A stretch of 6,088 bases of DNA. Origin: Schaedlerella sp. (GTDB taxonomy: Bacteria; Bacillota; Clostridia; Lachnospirales; Lachnospiraceae). Location of the stretch: positions 1 through 6,088 of the forward strand of contig JAHHTO010000145.1 in NCBI GenBank assembly GCA_020024595.1, written 5' to 3'. Below are positions 1 to 4,978 of this stretch, in pieces; position 1 is the first letter of the stretch, and the number at the start of each line of letters is the position of its first letter. The notes beneath the pieces were generated by a model that did no database searches, was not told where the DNA came from, and worked only from the letters and a program-made list of their open reading frames with translations. The position numbers were made by a program, and so were the translations under genes.

Positions 1-116
1 AAAGAAAGCTCTCCATTAAGGAGCGGCTGGCGGAAGCAAAACGGGAATGTGCCGAACACAAGCCCCCGGAAAAAGGACGCTCCGGACGAGATACCCCGGA
101 GCATGGCGGTCTATGA
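1..116 (+). CDS. C-terminal end of an element accessory protein (partial, DUF4316/YodL-like tail)
   Basis: Only the last 37 residues are in the window, read in the frame starting at base 3 and ending at TGA 114-116. They are a basic helix (KERLAEAKRECAEHK) followed by a Pro/Gly/Arg-rich tail. From memory, this helix-plus-PPEKG tail resembles the ends of YodL/DUF4316-type accessory proteins carried by clostridial conjugative elements; these are of unknown or antirestriction-related function. The family name is therefore a guess from a short tail. The stop codon overlaps the ATG of the next gene in an ATGA arrangement, so the two are probably cotranslated. Base composition is backbone-like, clearly richer in GC than the cargo that begins near 470. 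Confidence 0.55.
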   Translation, partial: RKLSIKERLAEAKRECAEHKPPEKGRSGRDTPEHGGL

Positions 117-295
117 GCCGCAGTAAGAAATGGCGTCTGGAATGGGCTTTCTTTCTGGGCACCAATGGCAGACGGCAGTATAATCCTATCTGCCAGAGTT
201 GCGTCCACCCCTGCAAACAGAGTTTTCGGTCTGAAATCGTCATCTGTCCGCGCTATATCTCCAAACGCTCTAAAAATGGTAAGGATAAGGGCTGA
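113..295 (+). CDS. Small conserved element protein with four Cys (unknown function)
   Basis: This is a 60-residue basic protein. I chose ATG 113 because it overlaps the upstream stop codon (ATGA), has GGAG at 98-101, and gives the start MSRSKKWRLEW. An in-frame ATG at 47 would run through the upstream gene's reading region and is unlikely. The sequence has an aromatic N-terminal helix (KWRLEWAFFLG), then CQSC, a third Cys four residues later (HPC), and a fourth in VICPRY. The C-x2-C-x3-C plus distal Cys arrangement suggests a small metal-binding knuckle, but this is not proven. The tail is Lys/Arg-rich. Similar short proteins occur in clostridial conjugative elements as unnamed hypotheticals. 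It is the last + strand backbone gene before the left terminator. Confidence 0.7.
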   Translation: MSRSKKWRLEWAFFLGTNGRRQYNPICQSCVHPCKQSFRSEIVICPRYISKRSKNGKDKG

Positions 296-415
296 AAATG
301 AGGCAATAATTTTTCTGTAACAGATTTTCAGGATATACCCTTTATGATTTCTCATGCGCAAGGGTAGTTTCTCTTACAGGAAAGAAAAGACCTCTTTTTG
401 CACACCTTGAAGAAC
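296..415. other. Noncoding spacer with weak inverted repeats
   Basis: I see no credible gene between the 60-residue protein and the terminator. Two short perfect inverted repeats are present. CTGAAAAT (292-299, spanning the stop codon) pairs with ATTTTCAG (324-331), and TACCCTT (336-342) pairs with AAGGGTA (360-366). Neither has a run of T immediately after it, so they are not convincing terminators. From about 371 the spacer becomes similar to the sequence left of the right-hand terminator (from about 4867), including the shared tracts GAAAAG, CCTCTTTT and GCACAC. Confidence 0.5.
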
Positions 416-465
416 AGAAAACGGGAGTACAGCTTTTCGGATGATCCGTGGGCTGTACTCCCGTT
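371..465 (+). repeat. Cargo-flanking direct repeat, left copy
   Basis: This is a direct repeat of about 95 bp, with its partner at about 4867-4960. The terminator core (416-465) differs at a single base, G450 against T4945. The 45 bp before it are only roughly three quarters identical and need small gaps. The two copies bracket the whole CBASS plus ATPase cargo. Because the flank has diverged while the hairpin has not, this is not a fresh target-site duplication. It fits either an old recombination junction or selection on the hairpin. Confidence 0.8.
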
Positions 466-469
466 TTTT
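416..469. terminator. Left bidirectional terminator hairpin (repeat copy 1)
   Basis: A 16-bp perfect stem (418-433 with 452-467) includes the arm CGGGAGTACAGC. The 18-nt loop holds a second small stem, CGGAT (438-442) with ATCCG (444-448). On the + strand the stem runs into six T at 464-469. On the - strand it is followed by TTTTCTGTT. It therefore can stop + transcripts from the left backbone and - transcripts from the S-4TM effector gene, whose stop codon is only a few bases away at 473-475. The core is 49/50 identical to the right copy at 4911-4960. Confidence 0.88.
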
Positions 470-472
470 ATT

Positions 473-1327
473 TTATGCAGATTTACTGTAAAGCGCAGAT
501 AATTTGGCTGCGATTTTCTTGTGAACGGAATTTGACTCTAAAACATTAATTACACGCCGCTCATCAATAAGTAATTGTAGCTGTTCAATATGCTCCCGTT
601 CAGGTTTGACCTCGATAGTTTCCTTTGAACCATCTATTCGGTTAGAAACACGCATGTATTTTATATTCTCACACGCTCGTTCGCATATTTTGAGGATTAT
701 ACCACCTGAGCAAAGGAGTGTATTGAGTACGCTGCGATTTATTGCCTGCATAACAAACAAAAAAACTATACTGATACATATTCCAATTATGATAGATATG
801 GGAATTCTACACAGAGTCATTTTTTTGTTCCACCAAACATTTTGCCTCTGGCATTCAAACTGAGCATCAACACCATCTAATGGTTTTGTGAACTCATACC
901 AGTCTTTTACGCCAGGTGGATTATCTCGCCCCGTATTACCAACCTGAATCAATCCATCGCTGTGATGTTGAGAAAAAAGAATTTCAGCCTTTTCAATTAT
1001 GTTTTGTTCCTCTGACTTGGAAAACTGATTTGGATTTATTCCTATTACTTTTGCATCAAAGTATTTTCTAAGACGTGCACCCCACTTCACATTATTGCAG
1101 GTTATTATGTAAAAAACAACCGCTACAAAATCAAATAAAAACGGGATACCGTTGAGGATAGACTCATGCAAAGCACTTGGCAAAAATATGGAAAAAGCCG
1201 AAATAATACAAGCGCACCAAGCCAAAAAGTTATATTTTTCAGCTGTGTTATAAGAAACATGGGCTGCATATTGAATTTTCAAGAAGCATATCTCATTTTG
1301 AGTCTCTTGTATTTTTGAACTGTTCAT
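473..1327 (-). CDS. S-4TM family CBASS effector (predicted pore-forming membrane protein)
   Basis: This 284-residue protein is the third gene of the CBASS operon and its presumed killer. Once the cyclic oligonucleotide made by the upstream CD-NTase is sensed, S-4TM proteins are predicted to disrupt the inner membrane and abort phage infection. Four hydrophobic segments are visible at about 32-53, 57-77, 172-193 and 199-215, as two hairpins separated by a soluble linker. Family-type sequence includes RKYFDAKVIGI after TM2 and DWYEF...CQRQNVWWNKK (142-169) just before TM3. A charged cytoplasmic tail follows TM4 and could be the ligand-sensing part, which is inference. ATG 1327 is the only reasonable start. 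It lies inside the E2 gene, giving a 35-nt overlap. The only purine-rich run, TAAGGGGG at 1343-1350, is about 15 nt away, longer than usual. Length is normal for the family and the gene looks intact. Confidence 0.88.
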   Translation of the reverse strand: MNSSKIQETQNEICFLKIQYAAHVSYNTAEKYNFLAWCACIISAFSIFLPSALHESILNGIPFLFDFVAVVFYIITCNNVKWGARLRKYFDAKVIGINPNQFSKSEEQNIIEKAEILFSQHHSDGLIQVGNTGRDNPPGVKDWYEFTKPLDGVDAQFECQRQNVWWNKKMTLCRIPISIIIGICISIVFLFVMQAINRSVLNTLLCSGGIILKICERACENIKYMRVSNRIDGSKETIEVKPEREHIEQLQLLIDERRVINVLESNSVHKKIAAKLSALYSKSA

Positions 1328-1988
1328 AATAAGTGTCTAGCACCCCCTTAATTAATTTGTAGTCATTTTGAACGATCTTTTTCAATTTTTCATTCTCAAA
1401 AAATCGTTTGATACTCGCTCCATGGCATAATCGCATTTTTCCCCCAGAACCGCAGGGACATGGAAGGTGCCCTCGATAATGTCCAAACAAAATGAAATCC
1501 ATTATCCGAAAGATCTTTACATAATCTGACTCGTCAAAAAAATCTCCATATGTTTGAAGAACCCCTTCTATACCGTGTGCACGTTCCCCAAAGGGGAATG
1601 TCCCGTATCGCTGAAAATATTCATACGAAAAATAATAGGGTTCAACAAAATTGTGCATCCAATCTTCTAAGTTAAATCCTCCAAGAAAGTGAATACGAAT
1701 TGCAGCATCTGTTTCAAGACATAACCTTCCATCAGCATAACGGTGAGGATAACTTTCATCAATATGATTACCACTATCAACCACATAGGGCAGGACATCG
1801 GACAATACGGGAACCACAATTCTAATTTGATAGTTCTTATAAAGACGGAAGTCTAATGCGACACGATCAATCAAAAGCTGACCAGAAAGAACTATCTCCG
1901 AGCCAAGTATCGATTCGATACTAAGTCCATCGTATAGGTGTAGCAGGTGGTTAACCTGCTGCACCGCCGATTCTTTGGAAAAAATCAT
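1293..1988 (-). CDS. CBASS E2-like (UBC-fold) protein with C-terminal SEC-C zinc motif
   Basis: The protein has 231 residues. The segment YPHRYADGRLCLETD (80-94) matches the active-site signature of E2 ubiquitin-conjugating enzymes (HPN...G.iCL), making Cys90 the predicted catalytic cysteine. The C-terminal part carries CPCGSGGKMRLCHG (177-190), a complete SEC-C zinc-binding motif with C177, C179, C188 and H189. In type II-short CBASS a lone E2-like protein acts on the CD-NTase and licenses its activity, without an E1 or deconjugase. None is present here either. I place the start at ATG 1988, which overlaps the CD-NTase stop in ATGA and implies translational coupling. An in-frame TTG at 2051 would put 21 residues of overlap onto the CD-NTase. 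The 3' end overlaps the effector gene by 35 nt. Fold assignment rests on the motif and context; I could not align it. Confidence 0.85.
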   Translation of the reverse strand: MIFSKESAVQQVNHLLHLYDGLSIESILGSEIVLSGQLLIDRVALDFRLYKNYQIRIVVPVLSDVLPYVVDSGNHIDESYPHRYADGRLCLETDAAIRIHFLGGFNLEDWMHNFVEPYYFSYEYFQRYGTFPFGERAHGIEGVLQTYGDFFDESDYVKIFRIMDFILFGHYRGHLPCPCGSGGKMRLCHGASIKRFFENEKLKKIVQNDYKLIKGVLDTYYEQFKNTRDSK

Positions 1989-3211
1989 AGGCTTCGATAA
2001 GGCTTTGCTGTGCCTTGTAAAACTATTGGCTTTGGTGATGTTATGTCGCAATATTTTTTACCCAGAACAGAGGATACCGTCGTGATCCCGAATCCGTTTT
2101 CAAGTGCTACTCTAAACTGCTGTTCACTTTCCTGCTGCAGAGATTCAATAAGGTCGGTCTTGACGGTTTTGACCCAGCGGAAGAAAAATGTCGGAATTCT
2201 CGTATCTTGATTCCACTTGTTAGCCAAATTGTCCTCAGGATTAGCTGGATTTGCTATGTACCATTTTCCATCTGGTCTGGAGAAAACAGTACGGTTGTTG
2301 TACAGTTGTGAAAACTCCTTAAATGTTAGTTTTTCCTGCTGCGCGTAGATGTTGAGTTCGTTGAGCACATACTCTAACAATTCAAAGACAGAACAGTCTG
2401 GACTGTGCTGTGAGGCGATTTGGGTGGTGACAACATTAATAATCGAAGAAATAGGTTTGAGATCATCACCATCCTTGTATTTTGCATAGTACACATCTCT
2501 GTGGTACTTCAAAATCTGAATAACCCGCTGAAGCGCAGAACGATCCAATTCATGTGGAATTTCTTCAACAGACGAGAAGATGGCCTGATTGGCTTCAAAG
2601 AGGCATTCTCGATAAGTTTCTCTTGATGCTGCTAAATAAGGCTCGTTATATTTGTCGAACCACGCGCGGAACCCTCTTGGATTGTTTGTTAACCATGAAT
2701 AATTACGATTACCATTGTGCTTCGGAATAGCAATCGCAGTTTCAATCAGGTTGGGCTCCAGGCTTTTTTGCGTGAGGCGGTTTTTGTTTTCGATAGTTTC
2801 ATCTGTAGCAGGAACGATATCGATTGTGAAACCAATACCGTTGATATCAGCGTATTCAACAGTGAAACATTCCTCATATACTATCAGTTTTCCACCATAG
2901 ACACCACTTGAACTGAGAGAATCTTCGATTTTCTTACGAAGCTCACTTGGCGCATAGTCAGCTCGGTTGCCGCAAACTTGGCAGACAACATCTAAATCGT
3001 AGTTTGCTGAGGGGTTTTTAGCATTCGGGCGAACCACAGTTCCAAAAGCAAATGACCCTTGTGGGTACATATCAGCTTCAATACCACAGTCACTAAGAAA
3101 CTTTGTAATCGCTTTATACTTTTCAACGGCATTCTTGTACATTGTCGGTGATATATCAAGGCTAGAGATAATGGACAGGATGTCTTTTTGACGTTCAGGT
3201 ATATTCTTCAC
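1985..3211 (-). CDS. CBASS CD-NTase (cGAS/DncV-like nucleotidyltransferase, SMODS domain)
   Basis: This 408-residue cytoplasmic enzyme is predicted to make a cyclic di- or oligonucleotide alarm signal from NTPs upon phage infection. The nucleotidyltransferase core is complete: GS at 52-53 (PQGSFAFGTVVRP), YDLDVV with Asp72 and Asp74, and third acidic Asp131 in FTIDIVPA. The second half has the LQRVIQILKYHRDVYY and PISSIINVVTTQIA helices and a W.i.NP..PEDNLA..W segment, typical of this enzyme group. I cannot fix the clade or the product. The start is GTG 3211, with AGAGAGG at 3219-3225 seven bases upstream. An earlier in-frame GTG (3247) lies inside the CIRCE operator and lacks a ribosome site. 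It is first in the operon, overlapping the E2 gene by 4 nt. The C-terminus ends in Ser-Leu rather than the Gly/Ala often seen on E2-conjugated CD-NTases. Confidence 0.92.
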   Translation of the reverse strand: MKNIPERQKDILSIISSLDISPTMYKNAVEKYKAITKFLSDCGIEADMYPQGSFAFGTVVRPNAKNPSANYDLDVVCQVCGNRADYAPSELRKKIEDSLSSSGVYGGKLIVYEECFTVEYADINGIGFTIDIVPATDETIENKNRLTQKSLEPNLIETAIAIPKHNGNRNYSWLTNNPRGFRAWFDKYNEPYLAASRETYRECLFEANQAIFSSVEEIPHELDRSALQRVIQILKYHRDVYYAKYKDGDDLKPISSIINVVTTQIASQHSPDCSVFELLEYVLNELNIYAQQEKLTFKEFSQLYNNRTVFSRPDGKWYIANPANPEDNLANKWNQDTRIPTFFFRWVKTVKTDLIESLQQESEQQFRVALENGFGITTVSSVLGKKYCDITSPKPIVLQGTAKPYRSL

Positions 3212-3218
3212 AGGAATA

Positions 3219-3225
3219 CCTCTCT
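3219..3225 (-). promoter_or_regulatory. Ribosome binding site of the CD-NTase gene
   Basis: On the - strand AGAGAGG stands 7 nt before GTG 3211. It decides the start: the upstream in-frame GTG at 3247 has no comparable site and lies within the operator palindrome. Confidence 0.8.
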
Positions 3226-3240
3226 TTCTAATATTTTTTA

Positions 3241-3267
3241 GTAGCACTCTAACTCATCGAGTGCTAT
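3241..3267 (-). promoter_or_regulatory. CIRCE operator (predicted HrcA binding site)
   Basis: A perfect 8-bp inverted repeat, TAGCACTC (3242-3249) and GAGTGCTA (3259-3266), is separated by exactly 9 nt. The established CIRCE consensus is TTAGCACTC-N9-GAGTGCTAA. Read on the - strand the site is ATAGCACTC-N9-GAGTGCTAC, so only the two outermost bases differ (16/18). It starts about 5 nt after the predicted transcription start of the CBASS operon and ends before the ribosome site, the usual CIRCE position in groES and hrcA leaders. HrcA is a heat-shock repressor whose activity depends on GroEL. No hrcA gene is in the window, so the repressor would come from the host chromosome. Confidence 0.87.
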
Positions 3268-3278
3268 TCTCTGTGCAT

Positions 3279-3307
3279 ACATTACCACCATTGCTTTCAA
3301 AAGTCAA
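3279..3307 (-). promoter_or_regulatory. Predicted sigma-A promoter of the CBASS operon
   Basis: On the - strand TTGACT (3302-3307, 5/6 to consensus) is followed by a 17-nt spacer and TAATGT (3279-3284, a weak -10). Transcription would begin near 3272, just before the CIRCE palindrome. The A/T tract at 3311-3332 lies exactly where an UP element would be. Spacing and position are good; the -10 match is poor. Confidence 0.55.
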
Positions 3308-3310
3308 TGA

Positions 3311-3393
3311 TTTATCGAAAAAATCGTTTTTTGTGGTTGTACAAGTCAAGTGCGACACATAATTCTAATATTTTATTGACAAAATCGTTTTTT
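3311..3393 (+). repeat. Two 22-bp direct repeats with a near-palindromic AAAATCGTTTTTT core
   Basis: Copies at 3311-3332 and 3372-3393 are 61 bp apart and differ at two bases. Each contains a 13-bp identical core, AAAATCGTTTTTT. The second copy contains the TTGACA -35 box of the ATPase promoter; the first lies immediately upstream of the CBASS -35 box. They could be a pair of operators, UP-type A/T tracts, or a relic of promoter duplication. Between them lies an 8-bp palindrome, TTGTACAA (3337-3344). Confidence 0.6.
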
Positions 3394-3404
3394 AGAAGTA
3401 TCTT
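3376..3404 (+). promoter_or_regulatory. Predicted sigma-A promoter of the ATPase gene
   Basis: A perfect TTGACA (3376-3381) is followed by 17 nt and then TATCTT (3399-3404, 4/6). The gene starts 32 nt later at 3437, preceded by AGGAGA at 3424-3429. The upstream sequence is A/T-rich. The promoter has no CIRCE copy of its own, so the ATPase is probably not under the same control as CBASS. Confidence 0.6.
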
Positions 3405-3436
3405 ATTATAGTACGCAACGAATAGGAGATACTATT

Positions 3437-4807
3437 ATGTTAATTCAATTTTCGGTTTCCAATTTTTTATCGTTTGATGAAAAAGAAACATTTTCGATGG
3501 TAGCTGGAAAAGGTCGGAAAAATCTTGACCGTGTCTTTAACGACCGAAAAAATAAACTTACTAAATGTAAAGTTATCTTCGGAGCAAACGCTTCCGGTAA
3601 ATCCAACCTTGTATCTGCTTTCCAGTTTGTTCAGCAAATGATAGTTGATGGGTTACCGCGTGGTTTTTCAAACAAGTTTTTCCGACTGGATTCCGAAAAA
3701 AAGGCTGTTCCATCTGAATTTGAAATAGAGTTTCTTTGTGAGTCAAAAATTTTTATATATGGTTTTTCCATTTTACTTACAACGGGCAGCATTCTCAATG
3801 AGTATTTGTATGAGTATATAAGCCCATCTTCTACAAGAACATTATTTAGACGAGATACCGTTTCAGAGGTGTTTAGTGTAGGACCTTATTTCAAAAAGGC
3901 TAACACTCTTTCAAAATTAAAAAATTATGGGGAAGATAGTGCTAACGACCAAGAGGTTCTTTTCCTATCAATCATTAACCAAAATAAGGGAAAGATGTTT
4001 TCAGACTTTCCTGAACTACAGATTTTGCGAAACATATTCGAGTGGTTTGCAGACAAATTAAATATCAGTTTTCCAGATAGTATTTTAACTGGATATCCAT
4101 ATTTTACCGATACAAATTTAGATGAAATCGCTGATCTCCTCAATGCACTTGGTACTGGGATTAGTGAATTGAAGATTGTTGAAGTTCCTGTAGAAGTAAT
4201 AAAGAATAAAATACCTGATGAATTATATAATAGAATCGTCACAAACTTAGAAAAAGCAAATGCTCGTATTCGGTCTGAATTAGATGAATGCCCAAGAGTT
4301 ATGATCCGCTCTTATAAAGAATTTTACACATTTGAAATAGATACAACTGGTAAAATAACTATCACAACTATTGAATTTAGCCATGAAACAAAGGATATTT
4401 TCTTTGATCTTAATGAAGAATCAGATGGAACGGCCAGACTATTAGACTTAATAGAGATTCTCTTTAAGATATCAAATAATCGAATCTTTGTCATTGATGA
4501 GATTGATAGATGCTTGCACCCATCAATGACGGTAAAAATAGTTGCATTGTTTTTATCTATGGCGAAAATGCGTAATACTCAGTTGATTATTACCTCGCAT
4601 GAATCAAGACTCCTTGCATCAGAAATACTTCGCAACGATGAAATTTGCTTTGTCAGTAAAACAGGGCGCGGTACTTCCGTTATTAATCCGTTAGAAAAAT
4701 ATCAACTTCGTGCTGACAAAAAAGTTTACGCTGCATTATTTGATGGAACTTTAGATGTTGGACCTTCGTTTAACGAATCAAAACTTTCTGGATTAATCGA
4801 GCAATAA
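3437..4807 (+). CDS. RloA-like AAA family (AAA_15/AAA_21, SMC/ABC-type) ATPase, orphan
   Basis: The protein has 456 residues. The N-terminus MLIQFSVSNFLSFDE is the strand-turn typical of RecF/RloA-type ATPases. Walker A is GANASGKS (49-56), a signature-like ESDGTAR follows at 328-334, Walker B is VIDEID with Asp354 and Glu355, and the H-loop is ITSHES with His388. The middle region (about 70-320) is an AT-rich insertion that should form the helical arm. The C-terminus, YQLRADKKVYAALFDGTLD, resembles RloA ends (LR.DK...AYL.GRYG). There is no TOPRIM nuclease domain, so it is not OLD. RloA is normally followed by the nuclease-like RloB, but here only about 100 noncoding bases precede the terminator. 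ATG 3437 has AGGAGA 7 nt upstream. Likely a defence ATPase or a CBASS accessory; its role alone is unknown. Confidence 0.82.
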   Translation: MLIQFSVSNFLSFDEKETFSMVAGKGRKNLDRVFNDRKNKLTKCKVIFGANASGKSNLVSAFQFVQQMIVDGLPRGFSNKFFRLDSEKKAVPSEFEIEFLCESKIFIYGFSILLTTGSILNEYLYEYISPSSTRTLFRRDTVSEVFSVGPYFKKANTLSKLKNYGEDSANDQEVLFLSIINQNKGKMFSDFPELQILRNIFEWFADKLNISFPDSILTGYPYFTDTNLDEIADLLNALGTGISELKIVEVPVEVIKNKIPDELYNRIVTNLEKANARIRSELDECPRVMIRSYKEFYTFEIDTTGKITITTIEFSHETKDIFFDLNEESDGTARLLDLIEILFKISNNRIFVIDEIDRCLHPSMTVKIVALFLSMAKMRNTQLIITSHESRLLASEILRNDEICFVSKTGRGTSVINPLEKYQLRADKKVYAALFDGTLDVGPSFNESKLSGLIEQ

Positions 4808-4910
4808 TTTATCTGAAACAAGAGTTTAGAACACGCCTTATACGGCTTTTGTCTACAAAAATAAGTTGTCTTGTAGAAACGAAAAGCCTCTTTTGGCACA
4901 CTTTAAAAAT
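4808..4910. other. Noncoding spacer after the ATPase
   Basis: I see no gene here and no trace of an RloB start. TCTACAA (4852-4858) and TTGTAGA (4871-4877) form a 7-bp inverted repeat with a 12-nt loop. From about 4867 the sequence resembles the left flank at 371-415. Confidence 0.5.
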
Positions 4911-4960
4911 AGAAAACGGGAGTACAGCTTTTCGGATGATCCGTTGGCTGTACTCCCGTT
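4867..4960 (+). repeat. Cargo-flanking direct repeat, right copy
   Basis: This is the partner of 371-465. The shared tracts before the hairpin are GAAAAG, CCTCTTTT, GCACAC and AGAAAACGGG. The hairpin core 4911-4960 matches the left copy at 49 of 50 positions, including the unpaired loop bases, which a terminator alone would not need to conserve. Confidence 0.8.
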
Positions 4961-4967
4961 CTTTTTT
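4911..4967. terminator. Right bidirectional terminator hairpin (repeat copy 2)
   Basis: A 14-bp perfect stem (4915-4928 with 4947-4960) carries the same 18-nt loop with an inner CGGAT/ATCCG stem. On the + strand a C and then six T (4962-4967) follow. On the - strand the run TTTTCTATTTTT follows. It sits between the convergent ATPase and DUF6050-like genes and can end both transcripts. Confidence 0.88.
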
Positions 4968-4978
4968 GTTATTCTGTT

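Noticed and set aside
16..243. Antisense open frame of 75 residues
   Set aside because: It runs opposite two overlapping backbone genes with better start and context, and has low-complexity Arg/Pro/Leu content typical of a shadow frame.
292..366. Inverted repeats after the 60-residue gene as a terminator or oriT
   Set aside because: Stems are only 7-8 bp with long loops, have no T run, and are not next to the relaxase start, so support is too weak.
1293..2051. Longer E2 protein starting at TTG 2051
   Set aside because: It would overlap the CD-NTase by about 65 nt. ATG 1988 gives a clean ATGA coupling and a normal N-terminus.
1985..3247. Longer CD-NTase starting at GTG 3247
   Set aside because: That GTG lies inside the CIRCE palindrome with no ribosome site, whereas GTG 3211 has AGAGAGG at ideal distance.
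3337..3344. TTGTACAA palindrome as a regulator site
   Set aside because: Eight bases of self-complementary AT-rich sequence is expected by chance and I recognise no matching operator.
3241..3436. LexA/SOS box or a CapW/CapH-type regulator for the CBASS operon
   Set aside because: I found no CGAAC-N4-GTTCG type site and no regulator gene in the cargo; CIRCE is the only strong operator.
3925..4242. Antisense open frame of 105 residues inside the ATPase
   Set aside because: It is a Ser/Ile/Leu-rich shadow of an AT-rich gene, with no ribosome site and no recognisable domain.
416..4960. Flanking repeats as terminal repeats of an insertion sequence or transposon
   Set aside because: They are direct copies of a terminator hairpin, there is no transposase or integrase between them, and no short target-site duplication is seen.
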